This document shows positions 28,860 to 40,400 of a DNA stretch of 64,000 bases, piece by piece. Positions within the stretch are counted from its first letter, which is position 1, and each line of letters opens with the position of its first letter. The notes under the pieces are model-generated. The model saw nothing but the letters and a program-made list of their open reading frames with translations, made no database searches and was not told where the DNA came from. The position numbers and the translations under genes are program-made. Where the stretch lies: assembly GCA_023053545.1 (NCBI GenBank), contig JAKZAN010000078.1, positions 83,834 through 147,833 on the forward strand. The letters run 5' to 3'. Source of the DNA: Lepidurus packardi. Lineage: Eukaryota; Arthropoda; Branchiopoda; Notostraca; Triopsidae.

Positions 28860-29276
28860 CTATTTATTAATTGCTTCTGTGTTATTAATAGCGCCCAATA
28901 CGATTGTTACGTGGTTTGAACGTTTTCTGATTCTGTGTGCGCGACCTTGTGGAGCTGGACGAAGTCTTTTCAACATCATTCCACCGTCAACACGGATCTC
29001 TTTTACAATTAAGCCTGCTTCTTCCATATTAGCTTCTGCATTCTTTGCTTGCCAGTTGGCGATAGCTGATAACAAAAGTTTCTCTAATTTTCTTGAAGCT
29101 TCTTTAGAGCTAAATCTTAAAATATTTAGTGCTCTTTCCACTTTCTGACCTCTTACCAAGTCCGCTACTAAGCGCATTTTTCTAGGTGAAGTAGGGCAGT
29201 TATTCAATTTTGCGAAAGCAATCTGCTTGTTAGCTTCTTTGATGCCTTCGGCTCTTTCTCTTTTACGAACTCCCAT
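28860..29276 (-). CDS. rplV: 50S ribosomal protein L22
   Basis: A 138-residue protein whose beta-hairpin lines the exit tunnel. [30 protein letters not shown] and the C-terminal [25 protein letters not shown] are diagnostic. It precedes rpsC by 1 base. Confidence 0.97.
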   Translation of the reverse strand: MGVRKRERAEGIKEANKQIAFAKLNNCPTSPRKMRLVADLVRGQKVERALNILRFSSKEASRKLEKLLLSAIANWQAKNAEANMEEAGLIVKEIRVDGGMMLKRLRPAPQGRAHRIRKRSNHVTIVLGAINNTEAINK

Positions 29277-29282
29277 TGCTTC

Positions 29283-29561
29283 TTATTTTTTACCTTTGTT
29301 TTTTGCTCCAGCGTGACCTCTAAAAGATCTAGTTGGCGAAAATTCTCCTAATTTGTGACCTACCATGTTTTCTGTTACGTAAACAGGTACAAACTGTCGT
29401 CCGTTATGAACTGCGATAGTCTGTCCAACGAAATCTGGGGTAATCATTGAAGCTCTAGACCAAGTCTTTACTACTCCTTTGTTACCTTTTTCGATATTTT
29501 CCTGAACTTTTTTGTCTAACTTATAGTGTACAAAAGGTCCTTTTTTTAATGAACGTGCCAT
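29283..29561 (-). CDS. rpsS: 30S ribosomal protein S19
   Basis: A 92-residue head protein: [70 protein letters not shown]. Complete. Confidence 0.97.
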   Translation of the reverse strand: MARSLKKGPFVHYKLDKKVQENIEKGNKGVVKTWSRASMITPDFVGQTIAVHNGRQFVPVYVTENMVGHKLGEFSPTRSFRGHAGAKNKGKK

Positions 29562-29567
29562 ATCTTA

Positions 29568-30392
29568 TTATTTCTTTCTGCGTTCTACAATATACTTGTT
29601 GCTCGGGTTTACTTTAGAACGGGTTCTGTACCCTTTCGCTGGTATACCTTTTCTTGAACGCGGATGTCCACCAGATGAACGACCTTCACCACCACCCATT
29701 GGGTGATCGACAGGGTTCATTGCAACAGGCCTTGTTCTAGGTCGTCTTCCTAACCATCTTGTTCTACCAGCCTTACCTGATACGATCAATTGGTGATCAG
29801 AGTTTGAAACTGCTCCAATTGTAGCCGAACATGTCAACAAGATCAATCTTGTTTCTCCTGAAGGCATTTTAATTGTAGCATATTTACCATCTCTTGCCAT
29901 TAATTGCGCAAACGTACCTGCTGAACGAGCGATAACCGCTCCTTGACCTGGACGTAATTCAATACATGAAATTACAGTTCCTAGTGGAATTTTGCTTAAT
30001 GGAAGTGTATTACCAATTTCTGGTTGAGCGTCAGCACCAGAAACTAATTTCTGACCAACTTTCAATCCATTTTGAGCGATAATATATGTTTTCTCTCCAT
30101 CAGCATATGCTAATAGAGCGATAAACGCAGTACGATTTGGATCATATTCAATTGATTTAACTGAAGCTGGAATACCATCTTTAGTTCTTTTAAAATCAAT
30201 GATACGATATCTCTGCTTGTGACCACCACCCGTATAACGCATGGTCATCTTTCCTTGACTATTTCTACCTCCAGAGTTTTTTATCGGCGCTATCAAAGAG
30301 CGTTCCGGCTTATCAGTTGTAATAGCGTCAAAACTATTCACAACTCTAAATCGCTGACCCGGGGTAATAGGTTTTAATTTTCTTACTGACAT
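29568..30392 (-). CDS. rplB: 50S ribosomal protein L2
   Basis: A 274-residue protein essential for peptidyl-transferase assembly. [33 protein letters not shown], and [26 protein letters not shown] in the form [17 protein letters not shown] near residue 222, which includes the histidine important for activity. Complete length. Confidence 0.97.
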   Translation of the reverse strand: MSVRKLKPITPGQRFRVVNSFDAITTDKPERSLIAPIKNSGGRNSQGKMTMRYTGGGHKQRYRIIDFKRTKDGIPASVKSIEYDPNRTAFIALLAYADGEKTYIIAQNGLKVGQKLVSGADAQPEIGNTLPLSKIPLGTVISCIELRPGQGAVIARSAGTFAQLMARDGKYATIKMPSGETRLILLTCSATIGAVSNSDHQLIVSGKAGRTRWLGRRPRTRPVAMNPVDHPMGGGEGRSSGGHPRSRKGIPAKGYRTRSKVNPSNKYIVERRKK

Positions 30393-30397
30393 CTGTC

Positions 30398-30694
30398 TTA
30401 ATTACTGATATTGTTGTAAAAATCTATTGTTTCTCCTTCTTGTACTTGTACAATTGCTTTCTTATAAGCATTTGTCTTTCCACTGATCATACCACTTTTC
30501 GTGAATTTGGTCGTTCTATCCGGACGTACGTTCATCGTATTGACATTTACAATTGTAACATTGTAAGCAGCCTCAACAGCGTTCTTAATCTGAACTTTGT
30601 TTGCCTTTTTATCAACAACGAACCCGAAGCGGTTTGACACTTCACTTTGTTTGGTTACTTTCTCAGTAATGATAGGTTTTATTATGATACTCAT
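30398..30694 (-). CDS. rplW: 50S ribosomal protein L23
   Basis: A 98-residue protein at the exit site, docking point for trigger factor and [46 protein letters not shown] and [22 protein letters not shown]. Confidence 0.96.
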   Translation of the reverse strand: MSIIIKPIITEKVTKQSEVSNRFGFVVDKKANKVQIKNAVEAAYNVTIVNVNTMNVRPDRTTKFTKSGMISGKTNAYKKAIVQVQEGETIDFYNNISN

Positions 30695-30700
30695 TGCCTA

Positions 30701-31330
30701 CTATTTGCTTAAATTTTCTTCGATTACCCCTAATGAACCTTCTAAAAGTACTAAATTATTAGCATTTAAAATGGCGTAAGTACTTAATTCCAAGGCACTT
30801 ACAACGCTAGAGCCTTTCAAATTACGTGACGACAAATATACATTTTTATTTGAATCACCCAACACAAATAGAGATTTTTTATTGTCTAACCCCAACCCTT
30901 TCAAAACGTTAATGAAATTTTTGGTGTTTGGTGTGTCAAAAGTAAAGTCTTCTAAAACGATTAAATTTGATTCTTTTGCTTTAATAGAAAACGCTGATTT
31001 TCTAGCAAGACGCTTCAAACTTTTGTTTAATTTGAAAGAATAGCTTCTTGGTCTTGGACCAAAAACTGTACCCCCACCTTTAAACAAAGGATTCTTTGCA
31101 CTACCCGCACGAGCAGTACCTGTACCTTTTTGCTTTTTGATTTTACGTGTAGATCCCGCAACTTCAGCTCTTTCTTTAGCTTTGTGCGTTCCTTGTCTTT
31201 GGTTAGCCAAGTACTGTTTTACATCCAGGTATACTGCATGGTTATTTGGCTCTATCGCGAATACTGAATCAGGAAGATTAACAGTCCTGCCAGTTTCTTT
31301 TCCGGTGATATTTAAAACTTTAACTTCCAT
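30701..31330 (-). CDS. rplD: 50S ribosomal protein L4
   Basis: A 209-residue tunnel protein. Blocks: GTHKAKERAEVAGSTRKIKKQKGTGTARAGSAKNPLFKGGGTVFGPRPRSYSFKLNKSLKRLARKSAF near residues 48-115, then the globular C-terminal part. Its ATG overlaps the rplC stop by 1 base. In E. coli L4 autoregulates the S10 operon; not testable here. Confidence 0.97.
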   Translation of the reverse strand: MEVKVLNITGKETGRTVNLPDSVFAIEPNNHAVYLDVKQYLANQRQGTHKAKERAEVAGSTRKIKKQKGTGTARAGSAKNPLFKGGGTVFGPRPRSYSFKLNKSLKRLARKSAFSIKAKESNLIVLEDFTFDTPNTKNFINVLKGLGLDNKKSLFVLGDSNKNVYLSSRNLKGSSVVSALELSTYAILNANNLVLLEGSLGVIEENLSK

Positions 31331-31945
31331 TACTTCTGAATGATTACGTAAGAGTTATTGTGTCCTGGAACTGCGCCTTTAATGACGATCAAGTTCTTTT
31401 CTGGAACTACTTTCAATACTCTTAGATTTTGTACTTTCACACTGTCGCCTCCCATTCTACCTGCCATGCGCATTCCTTTGAATACACGTGATGGGTAAGA
31501 TGATGCTCCAACTGAACCTGGTGCTCTCAAACGGTTGTGCTGACCATGTGTTGCTTGTCCAACACCACCAAAACCGTGACGTTTAACAACACCTTGGAAA
31601 CCTTTACCTTTTGATGTACCTTGAACATCTACAAATTCTCCTTCTGTAAAAACATCAACTGTTAATACATCACCTAATTTGTGTTCGTTTTCAAACTGGA
31701 ATTCAACGACTTTTTTCTTAGCAACAGTCCCCCGCTTTTTTCGCGTGCCCAAGAGCAGCTTTCGTGCAATGTTTCTCGTTTTTGTCATCGAAACCAAGTT
31801 GCAACGCTTCATACCCGTCGACCTCTTTGGTTCTGACTTGGGTAACAACGCATGGTCCTGCTTCAATAACGGTACATGGAACGTTTTTTCCATTCTCGTC
31901 AAAGATGCTGGTCATGCCGATTTTTCTACCAATTAACCCAGACAT
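31330..31945 (-). CDS. rplC: 50S ribosomal protein L3, frameshifted in this sequence
   Basis: L3 is split between two frames. From the ATG at 31945 ([19 protein letters not shown]) the reading runs to GHAKKAG at about residue 72, then shifts to DCC-stop. The remaining L3, starting [19 protein letters not shown] and ending [12 protein letters not shown] at 31330, continues in the next frame. The total of 616 bases is one more than 205 codons, and the switch falls in a C5 run (31729-31733, G5 on the coding strand). One G fewer restores a normal-length L3. L3 is essential for peptidyl-transferase assembly, so a homopolymer sequencing or assembly error is most likely; a genuine mutation or programmed frameshift is the alternative. 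It lies between rpsJ and rplD. Confidence 0.9.
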
Positions 31946-32052
31946 AAATATTAATTTAATTATTAAATTCTTCTTTTTTTTGTAGCACTTAGACAAAAGG
32001 AATGAGCGTCAAAATAAATTCTGACACTCAATCTCTTTTATTAAGCTATTTA

Positions 32053-32358
32053 TCACACTTTGATCTCAACTTCAACACCACTTGGCAACTCTAATTTCAT
32101 TAGAGCGTCGATAGTTTTTGAAGATGAAGAGTAAATATCAATAAGTCTTTTATAAGACATTACTTCAAATTGCTCTCTTGATTTTTTGTTTACGTGCGGT
32201 GAACGCAGTACAGTAAAAATCTTTTTGTGTGTAGGCAACGGAATTGGTCCTGTAACCACCGCACCTGTACTTTTTACAGTTTTTACAATCTTCTCAGATG
32301 ATTTATCAACCAACATGTGATCGTAAGATTTCAGTTTTATTCTGATTTTTTGACTCAT
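32053..32358 (-). CDS. rpsJ: 30S ribosomal protein S10
   Basis: A 101-residue head protein that also acts with NusB in antitermination: [62 protein letters not shown] and GVEVEIKV. The 107-base gap to rplC is the largest within the S10 part and shows no gene or clear promoter box. Confidence 0.97.
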   Translation of the reverse strand: MSQKIRIKLKSYDHMLVDKSSEKIVKTVKSTGAVVTGPIPLPTHKKIFTVLRSPHVNKKSREQFEVMSYKRLIDIYSSSSKTIDALMKLELPSGVEVEIKV

Positions 32359-32369
32359 TTTCTTTTGAA

Positions 32370-34526
32370 TTAAGCGGTTCCTTTAGCTTTTTTAATAACT
32401 GCTTCTGAAATATTAGAAGGCGTTTCAGCATAGTGAGAAAACTCCATCGTTGAAGTAGCTCTACCTGAAGACAATGTTCTTAATGTTGTTACATAACCGA
32501 ACATTTCAGACAAAGGCACATCAGCTTTAATTGTTTTAGCACCATTTCTGTCACCCATATCATTCACCTGACCTCTACGACGGTTGATATCACCTACGAT
32601 ATCTCCCATGTTTTCTTCTGGTGTGATTACTTCCATTTTCATGATTGGCTCAAGAATTACAGCTCCAGCAGCTTTAGCCACTTCTTTGTAACCCATTTTA
32701 GCCGCTAGTTCAAATGAAAGAGCATCTGAATCGACTGGGTGGAAAGATCCGTCCAGTAAAGTTACTTTCAAGCTATCCACTTGGTATCCTGCAAGAGGAC
32801 CTTGTTTCATAGCTTCTCTGAACCCTTTTTCAACAGAAGGAATATATTCTTTTGGAACGTTACCACCTTTAACCGCGTTTACGAACTGCAATCCAACTGG
32901 CACTTTACCGTCAACTTCATCTGCTGGCTCTAGTACAAATACGATATCACCGAATTTACCACGACCACCTGATTGTTTCTTGTAAGTTTCTCTATGTTGT
33001 GCTTTCTTAGTAAATGCTTCTTTGTATTCAACTTGAGGCTCACCTTGATTTACTTCAACTTTGAATTCACGTTTCATTCTATCAACTAGGATATCCAAGT
33101 GAAGCTCACCCATACCTGAGATAATAGTTTGTCCAGAGGCTTCATCTGTTCTAACAGTAAATGTCGGATCTTCTTCAGCTAATTTAGCCAAAGCCATACC
33201 CATTTTATCTACGTCAGCCTTAGTTTTAGGCTCAATTGCAATACCGATTACTGGCGCAGGGAATTTCATTGACTCAAGAATAATTGGGTGTTTTTCATCA
33301 CACAATGTATCTCCAGTTTTGATATCCTTAAATCCAACAGCAGCTCCAATATCTCCAGCCTCAATATATTCGATTGGATTTTGCTTATTAGCGTGCATTT
33401 GGTAGATACGAGAAATTCTTTCTTTATTTCCAGAACGCGTGTTTAAAACATACGAACCTGCTTCTAAACGTCCTGAATAAGCACGGAAGAAAGCCAAACG
33501 ACCTACGAATGGGTCAGTAGCAATCTTAAAAGCTAAAGCAGCGAATGGCTCTTTAACGTCTGGCTTACGCAAGATTTTTGTTTGATCTTCTTCTAATAAA
33601 TCAGCATCATCAGGGTGAATTCCTTCGATACCTTCTTTATCCATTGGAGATGGCAAGTATTTACATACAGCATCTAGCATGAATTGAACGCCTTTGTTTT
33701 TGAAAGATGAACCAGCAATCATAGGAATGATAGCCATATCCATTACAGCAGCTCGTAGAGCGACGTTAATTTCTTCTTCCGTAATTGATTCCGGATCTTC
33801 CATGTATTTATCAAGCAAGTTCTCATCATAATCAGCAACCGCTTCAATAAGAATTGATCTGTACTCTTTTACCTCTTCAAGCATATCCTCTGGAATTGCA
33901 ACAACCTCATAGGTAGCTCCCATTCCAGCATCATCCCAAACAATAGCTTGGTTTCTTACCAAATCCACAACGCCCTTGAAATCATTTTCTTCACCGATTG
34001 GCAAAGTGATCGCAACTGCATTTGATTTCAACATATCTCTAACTTGCTGACAAACCATCAAAAAGTTAGAACCTTGTCTGTCCATTTTATTAACGAAACC
34101 AATACGTGGCACTCTGTACTGATCTGCTAGTCGCCAGTTAGTTTCTGATTGTGGCTCAACACCATCAACAGCACTAAATAAGAAAACCAAACCGTCAAGA
34201 ACACGCAAAGAACGGTTTACTTCAACTGTAAAGTCAACGTGTCCTGGTGTATCAATAATATTAAAGTGATAAGGCAATGTTTCAGGTAAAACTTTACCTT
34301 GAGTTGTTGGAAAATTCCATTCACAAGTAGTAGCCGCAGAAGTAATTGTAATACCTCTTTCTTGCTCTTGTGCCATCCAGTCCATTGTTGCAGCACCATC
34401 GTGCACTTCACCAATTTTGTGTGATTTTCCAGTATAGAATAATATACGCTCAGTTGTTGTTGTTTTACCAGCATCAATGTGAGCAGCAATTCCTATGTTT
34501 CTTGTATATTTAAGTTCTCTAGCCAT
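32370..34526 (-). CDS. fusA: Elongation factor G
   Basis: A 718-residue translational GTPase driving translocation and ribosome recycling. G motifs: [19 protein letters not shown] near residue 17, the switch II block [23 protein letters not shown] near 98, NKMDRQG near 153. Domains II to V follow in order with [18 protein letters not shown] near residue 480 and the C-terminal [23 protein letters not shown]. Intact over its whole length even though both flanking regions contain indels. No tuf gene follows, so EF-Tu is encoded elsewhere. Confidence 0.97.
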   Translation of the reverse strand: MARELKYTRNIGIAAHIDAGKTTTTERILFYTGKSHKIGEVHDGAATMDWMAQEQERGITITSAATTCEWNFPTTQGKVLPETLPYHFNIIDTPGHVDFTVEVNRSLRVLDGLVFLFSAVDGVEPQSETNWRLADQYRVPRIGFVNKMDRQGSNFLMVCQQVRDMLKSNAVAITLPIGEENDFKGVVDLVRNQAIVWDDAGMGATYEVVAIPEDMLEEVKEYRSILIEAVADYDENLLDKYMEDPESITEEEINVALRAAVMDMAIIPMIAGSSFKNKGVQFMLDAVCKYLPSPMDKEGIEGIHPDDADLLEEDQTKILRKPDVKEPFAALAFKIATDPFVGRLAFFRAYSGRLEAGSYVLNTRSGNKERISRIYQMHANKQNPIEYIEAGDIGAAVGFKDIKTGDTLCDEKHPIILESMKFPAPVIGIAIEPKTKADVDKMGMALAKLAEEDPTFTVRTDEASGQTIISGMGELHLDILVDRMKREFKVEVNQGEPQVEYKEAFTKKAQHRETYKKQSGGRGKFGDIVFVLEPADEVDGKVPVGLQFVNAVKGGNVPKEYIPSVEKGFREAMKQGPLAGYQVDSLKVTLLDGSFHPVDSDALSFELAAKMGYKEVAKAAGAVILEPIMKMEVITPEENMGDIVGDINRRRGQVNDMGDRNGAKTIKADVPLSEMFGYVTTLRTLSSGRATSTMEFSHYAETPSNISEAVIKKAKGTA

Positions 34527-34536
34527 TTCTTAAGAA

Positions 34537-35015
34537 TTAAAATCTAAAGTGAGAGAATGCTTTGTTTGCTTCAGCCATTTTGTGAGTGTCCATTCTCTTT
34601 TTAACAGCAGCTCCTTCTTCTTTAGCCGCAGCTAAAACTTCTGAAGCCAACCTTTGAGCCATAGATTTCTCATTTCTTCTACGTGCATAAAGTATCATCC
34701 ACTTCATTGCCATAGAAATTTTTCTGTCTGGTCTGATTTGCATTGGAATTTGGAATGTTGCTCCACCAACACGACGACTACGTACTTCTACGTGAGGCAT
34801 TACGTTTGTTAGGGCATCTTTCCAGATTTCCAAAGATGATTTTTTCAGCATCTTGTTTCTTAGCTTCTACGATATCAATTGCATCATAAAAAACTTTGAA
34901 TGCTGTCGATTTTTTACCGTCCCCACATTAAGTTATTCACAAAACGCGTTACCAGTTGGTCATTAAACCTCGGATCTGGTAAAAGTGGTCTTTTTTTGGC
35001 CGCTCTTTTTCTCAT
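34537..35015 (-). CDS. rpsG: 30S ribosomal protein S7, two frameshifts in this sequence
   Basis: The S7 start is the ATG at 35015: [20 protein letters not shown] and on to NNLMW, residue 31, after which an extra base gives GR-stop. The frame then needed reads [20 protein letters not shown] and KKQDAE, and a second extra base returns to the long downstream frame [20 protein letters not shown] and so on to the stop at 34537. The 479 bases are two more than the 477 of a normal 158-residue S7. The extra bases lie in C4 at 34921-34924 and in T6 at 34840-34845 (plus strand). S7 is essential for 30S head assembly, so sequence errors are the likely cause. An annotation starting at the internal ATG at 34851 would give a false 104-residue protein. 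Confidence 0.9.
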
Positions 35016-35040
35016 TTCTTTTCTTTACTTTAAAAGTTAA

Positions 35041-35424
35041 TTACTTTTTAGCTTCTTTTGGGCGCTTTGCTCCGTATTTAGATCTTCTTTGCGTTCTTCC
35101 TGCTACTCCTGACGTATCAAGTGCACCACGAACGATGTGATATCTAACTCCTGGCAAATCTTTTACCCTTCCACCCCTAACTAATACTATCGAGTGCTCT
35201 TGTAGATTGTGTCCTTCTCCAGGGATGTAAGCATTCACTTCGTTACCATTTGTTAAACGAACACGCGCTACTTTACGCATTGCAGAGTTCGGTTTCTTTG
35301 GTGTAGTAGTGTAAACACGCGTACAAACCCCTCTTCTTTGAGGACAAGAATCTAAAGCAACCGATTTACTCTTCTTAGTCATCTGAGTTCTTCCGGTTCT
35401 TACTAATTGTTGAATTGTTGGCAT
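35041..35424 (-). CDS. rpsL: 30S ribosomal protein S12
   Basis: A 127-residue decoding-centre protein: [57 protein letters not shown], with lysines of the KKPNS and [12 protein letters not shown] loops where streptomycin-resistance mutations arise; both are wild type here. First gene of the long ribosomal unit, 54 bases downstream of a strong promoter box. Confidence 0.97.
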   Translation of the reverse strand: MPTIQQLVRTGRTQMTKKSKSVALDSCPQRRGVCTRVYTTTPKKPNSAMRKVARVRLTNGNEVNAYIPGEGHNLQEHSIVLVRGGRVKDLPGVRYHIVRGALDTSGVAGRTQRRSKYGAKRPKEAKK

Positions 35425-35478
35425 AATTAAATACTAAAAATATATTATGATTTTAATTTCCCGCTTTTTACGGGGTTG

Positions 35479-35508
35479 CAAATGTAGGGATATTTTTTTT
35501 TTAAACAA
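35479..35508 (-). promoter_or_regulatory. Promoter of the str-S10-spc-alpha unit
   Basis: Minus-strand TACATTTG (35486-35479) is a perfect -7 box, with TTG (35508-35506) 19 bases upstream and an A/T-only stretch between. The leader of about 48 bases contains a small hairpin (CCCCG/CGGG around 35459-35475). It is the only strong promoter seen in front of the 17-kb ribosomal unit. Confidence 0.75.
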
Positions 35509-35598
35509 ATCCTAATTCATTAATTTTCAAACATATTATTTCAAAAGCAACTTTTTAGACGAAACACATCACTTTTGCGTTACTTTGCTAAAAATGTT

Positions 35599-37284
35599 AT
35601 GCACTTGAAAAATTGGTTTGTATTTCTATTTGTTTTTTGTGCAGAATTTGTAATTACTGCACAACACCTGCGCCTGGAAATTACAAGTAAGAATGCCAGC
35701 GAACAGCAGACAATTGATAACTTTACCTATCAGAAAAAGCACAACACTTTGAAGTCGATGGACGACGAAGTTCAAAAATTGCAGAATAAGCTTCAAAAAA
35801 TTGGATTCATCAACACCGAAACGCTGGCTAATTTAAAAATTAACGATTCCACTTTTAGCTATGTTTTACGGCTTGGGACTCCAATAAAATTTATACATAT
35901 ATATATAGGTCACGATCCGATGTTGATTTCACTTCTTCCTGAAGCAAAAAACGATACTATAAGACTTCCCTTTGATCAAACTGAATCCTATTTAGAAGAA
36001 GTTTTATCCAGATTTGAATCACAAGGTTTTGCATTGGCGCAAGTGAAACTCGAAAACATCAAGACGGGTGGCCAGAAAATGATTGCGGATTTATATGCAC
36101 AGAGCGGCGCTGCTAGAAAATTTCAAGACATCGTCATCAACGGCTATGATAAATTTCCCGAAAATCATTTGAAACAAATCAAAAGACAATTTCGAAATGA
36201 AACTTTCAATCAGGCTACTCTTAAAAAACTGCAGACAGAATTATCAAAATTTCGTTTTGTTAGCCAAATAAAATACCCGGAAATCTTATTTTTAAAAGAC
36301 AGCACTAAAGTGTATGCCTATTTGGAAAGGGTTAAAGCCAATAGATTTGATGGTTTTATCGGCTTTGCAAATGACGAACAAAGTACAAGTCAGAAAGTTA
36401 GATTTAATGGCTACCTTGATTTACTACTGGTGAACATTCTGAATTCCGGAGAAGATCTAGCGCTGTTTTGGAAGAGCGACGGCAAGCAGCAAACCACTTT
36501 TAATGCCAATTTGCAGATTCCCTATATATTTAGGACATCGTTTGGCTTGAAAACAAGTTTGTCAATCTTCAAGCAAGATTCTACCTTTCAAAACACAAAA
36601 ACTGCTATTGCATTGGGTTATTTCTTTAAATACAATTCAAGATTGTATTTAGGATATGAAGCAACTGAATCTAGCGACATGCAAAATATAAATTCAGCTT
36701 TAATTAGCGATTTTAAAAACAGTTTCACACTGGCTACTTATGAATATCTAAAACCTTCCGAAGCAGATCCGTTATTTCCTGACCAAACGAAACTCATGCT
36801 TAGATTTGGGCTTGGCAAAAGAATGTCAAAGTTTAATGACAACAGGCAGCACGTTGCTGAACTAAATTTGGCTCACAATTTCTACTTTAATAGAAAAAAT
36901 ATTATCAATGTTAAAACACAAGATTTCTATTTGAGTAGCAAAAGCTATTTAACAAGCGAATTGAATCGCTTTGGGGGAATCAATTCCATAAGGGGTTTCA
37001 ATGAAAACAGCTTGCAGGCGAACTTCTTTTCGTCGCTACTGACTGAATACCGGTATGTTTTTGCCCCAGGACTCTACGTGCACTCGATAATTGATTATGG
37101 CTTATACCAAGACGATAGTCAATTGGTCAAAAACAGAGGCACACTTCTTGGATTGGGCGGCGGATTCGGTTTTTATACGAAAAATGGTCTGTTTAACCTT
37201 ATTTATGCTAACGGAACTGCCAATAGCGGACCGATAGAATTTAACAATTCCATTGTTCATGTTTCATTTAAAGCAGTGTTTTAA
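35599..37284 (+). CDS. Omp85-superfamily outer membrane protein
   Basis: A 561-residue secreted protein from the ATG at 35599; the upstream in-frame ATG at 35575 would put charged residues before the signal peptide. MHLKNWFVFLFVFCAEFVITAQ is a signal peptide with cleavage likely before Gln. Residues 30-240 look like a POTRA-containing periplasmic part (for example FQDIVINGYDKFPENHLKQIKRQF). The rest alternates polar and apolar residues as in a beta-barrel, includes GGINSIRGFNENSLQ (the RG-F element of the conserved Omp85 loop 6) and ends in phenylalanine. It may assemble or secrete outer membrane proteins or be a TamA/BamA paralogue; the specific client is unknown. Divergent from rpsL. Confidence 0.78.
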   Translation: MHLKNWFVFLFVFCAEFVITAQHLRLEITSKNASEQQTIDNFTYQKKHNTLKSMDDEVQKLQNKLQKIGFINTETLANLKINDSTFSYVLRLGTPIKFIHIYIGHDPMLISLLPEAKNDTIRLPFDQTESYLEEVLSRFESQGFALAQVKLENIKTGGQKMIADLYAQSGAARKFQDIVINGYDKFPENHLKQIKRQFRNETFNQATLKKLQTELSKFRFVSQIKYPEILFLKDSTKVYAYLERVKANRFDGFIGFANDEQSTSQKVRFNGYLDLLLVNILNSGEDLALFWKSDGKQQTTFNANLQIPYIFRTSFGLKTSLSIFKQDSTFQNTKTAIALGYFFKYNSRLYLGYEATESSDMQNINSALISDFKNSFTLATYEYLKPSEADPLFPDQTKLMLRFGLGKRMSKFNDNRQHVAELNLAHNFYFNRKNIINVKTQDFYLSSKSYLTSELNRFGGINSIRGFNENSLQANFFSSLLTEYRYVFAPGLYVHSIIDYGLYQDDSQLVKNRGTLLGLGGGFGFYTKNGLFNLIYANGTANSGPIEFNNSIVHVSFKAVF

Positions 37285-37382
37285 TAAACTTTTTCTCACG
37301 GATACCTTACTTTCTCTCCTTATAGTCATAAATTCTATAATAATAGCTTAATATTCTATAATCTGAACTATTAACAAGTCTC

Positions 37383-37390
37383 TAATTTTG
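37383..37390 (+). promoter_or_regulatory. susC -7 promoter box
   Basis: TAATTTTG matches TAnnTTTG, about 50 bases before the SusC ATG. The leader holds AAACC-AAAA-GGTTT, a small hairpin. No clear -33 TTG. Confidence 0.45.
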
Positions 37391-37439
37391 AGTCATAACA
37401 AACCAAAAGGTTTTTAGTTACTAACCAAATTATAAGCAA

Positions 37440-40400
37440 ATGAGACTAGCTTTACGACTTTCAGTGCTATTATTATGTTGCTCTTTCCAGTTTGCCATAG
37501 CCCAGCAAACGCCAATTAAGGGAAGAGTTTTAGACGATCAGAAATTACCCCTACCTGGTGTTAGCATCTCGGTGAAGGGTTCTCCTACCGGAGTAATGAC
37601 AGATGCAGATGGAACCTACACCATCAATGCAGCCCCAACAGATGTGTTGGTTTTTAGCTTTATTGGCATGCGAACTGTGGAGGCGCGTGCTACTTCTTCT
37701 CCACTAAACATTACTATGGCCTCAGATGCTCTCGAATTAGAAAGTGTTGTCGTTACTGCCTTGGGTATAACACGAGAAAAGAAATCACTCGGTTATGCTA
37801 CCCAAGAAATTAAAAGCGACGAGCTGCGTTCAGGGACTGCAAATGGGAACTTCATTAATGACCTATCTGGTAAAGTTGCGGGTGTTGCCATCCGAAGAAA
37901 CAACAATTTCGGCGGATCTACCAACTTGGTTTCCAGAGGTGTTAAGAGTTTAACGGGTAACAACCAAATGCTGATAGTAATTGATGGTGTGCCAATTAAC
38001 AACTCCAATACAAACTCATCAAGTCAGGCGCAAGGACGTGGAACTACGTATGATTATGGAAACGCCGCAACCGACATCAATCCAGAAGATATTGAGTCTG
38101 TCAATGTCCTGAAAGGTGCAGCAGCAAGCGCACTTTATGGTTATCAAGCAGGAAATGGTGTTTTAATGATTACAACGAAACGTGGCCGCAAACAAACCGG
38201 CGTCGGCTTAACGTTCTCAAGTGAAGTTGTAGTGGGAAGTATCGACAAAAGTACTTTTCCCAAATATCAAACCAGATACGGCGCTGGGTATGGACCTTAT
38301 TACGGACCTGATGAATCTGGTTTTTTTAATGAAGAAGATATTGATGGAGATGGATTGCCAGATTTGTTAGTTCCGTTCTATGAGGATGCCTCATTTGGAG
38401 CTGCGTTCGACCCTAGTTTACTGGTATATCAATGGAATGCATTCACACCATATTCTTCACAATACCAACAAAAAACGCCTTGGCAAAATGCCGCCAATGG
38501 CCCTATTACATTCTTTGAAACTCCCCTTTCATTGAACAACTCGCTATCATTTGAAAGTGGCAATGACGACACAAGTATCGTATTAAATTTCACAAACCTC
38601 AATCAGACAGGGTTGATGCCGAATAGTGAAATCAAACGAAATAATTTCAGCGCGAAGTTGAACCATAAGTTTACCAATAAACTGTCTACAAACGTTTTCG
38701 CAAACTACATTGCACAAAGTGCTGTAGGAAGGAACTCAACCGGATACAACGACAACATTATGTCTAACTTCCGCCAATGGTGGCAAACAAACGTTGACAT
38801 CAAACAATTAGAAGAAGTATACAATAATTCTGGTGGTCAAAACGTTACTTGGAATATCAATTCGCCAACCGATTTGCGGCCTGCATATTGGGATAATCCG
38901 TACTTCACCCGCTATAGAAACTATCAAAATGACAGCAGAAATCGTTTTGTGGGTTACGCATCATTGCAGTATAATGTCTTGGATTGGTTAACAGCAACTG
39001 CTCGAATTTCCAATGACTCCTATACTGATCTTCAGGAAGAACGCCGCGCCTTGGGCTCAGTTCCAGCAGAATTTGGGATTAGCCGTCTAGACGAGGAGTC
39101 TGGCTACCAGAGATTTAACCGCCAGTATGCAGAGAACAACTATGATGTGTTCTTAAATTTTAAACGTAACTTTAGCGATAAATTTACTTTTAATGGTGTT
39201 CTAGGAGGAACAATGAACAGAATTTCTACAAGTTCTTTATTGGCTTCAACACAAGGTGGATTAACGATTCCTGGCGTATACAGTTTATCAAATTCTTTGG
39301 GAGGATTGCCAGCACCAATTCAGCGTGAAATTACAACTGGGTTTAATAGCTATTATGGCCAAGCTTCATTTGGATTTGCCGATATGCTTTATTTAGAAGG
39401 TACTTTCAGACATGATGCTTACTCAACTCTTCCAAAAAACAACAACTCACAAGAATACTATTCTGTTTCAAGCAGTTTCGTGTTTTCTAATGCAATAAAA
39501 CAAGATTGGTTATCGTTTGGAAAACTACGAGCCAATTATGCGGAAGTTGGTTTGGGTGCACCCGCTCAATCTTTGATCGACTTATTCTCTAAATCAGAGC
39601 CGTTCGCTGGGTCACAGCTTTACTCAGTCCCATCTGTTCGAAACAATCCGAATTTGAGACCAACAATCTCGACAAATTACGAATTAGGCCTCGAAATGAG
39701 TTTCTTACAAAGACGTGTTGGATTTGATATTAGTGCCTATCGTTCTTTAAGCAAAGACCAGATTTTCTCAGTGCCGTTCTCCACTGCAACTGGCTACAGC
39801 GCTCGAATTATTAACGCCGGCTCTATCGAAAATAGAGGTGTGGAGGTTCAGTTTAATTTAACGCCTGTCAAAACAGCAAACTTTCAGTGGGATATGAATC
39901 TGAATTGGTCTACTAACGAAAACGAGGTGGTTTCGCTTGCACCTGGCATAGACAATTTGCAATTGGGTAGCTTTCAAGGTGGGGTAACCATTAATGCGCA
40001 AGTAGGTCAACCTTATGGCGTAATTAAAGGAACCGACTTTACATACCTTAACGGTGAAAGAGTTGTTGGCGCTAACGGACGTTACGTGATCAATCAGGAC
40101 ACAAATAGTAACATTGGAAACATCACACCAGATTGGATTGGTGGTGTTCGAAACAGATTGACTTACAAAGGATTTACATTCGGATTTTTAATTGACGTGC
40201 AAAAAGGTGGCGACATCTTCTCTCTTGACCAATCTTATGGTTTGGCAACAGGTTTATATGAAGAGACAGCTGGTTTTAATGAACTTGGAAATCCGGTTCG
40301 TAATCCTGTTACGGGCGGTGCAGATTCTGGGGGTATAATTCTTCCTGGCGTATTAGAAGACGGAACTCCAAATAACATTAGAACGCCTGGCGCAGAAGCT

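Noticed and set aside
31330-31902. A separate 190-residue gene with its own start inside rplC
   Set aside because: Its first 57 residues are the out-of-frame reading of the L3 N-terminal region; only the part after TVAKKK is real L3.
34537-34851. A short, 104-residue S7
   Set aside because: The normal S7 N terminus is encoded upstream in two other frames; the short form is an effect of the two insertions.
35575-35598. Upstream start of the Omp85-type protein
   Set aside because: It would place RYFAKN before a signal peptide that begins well at the ATG at 35599.
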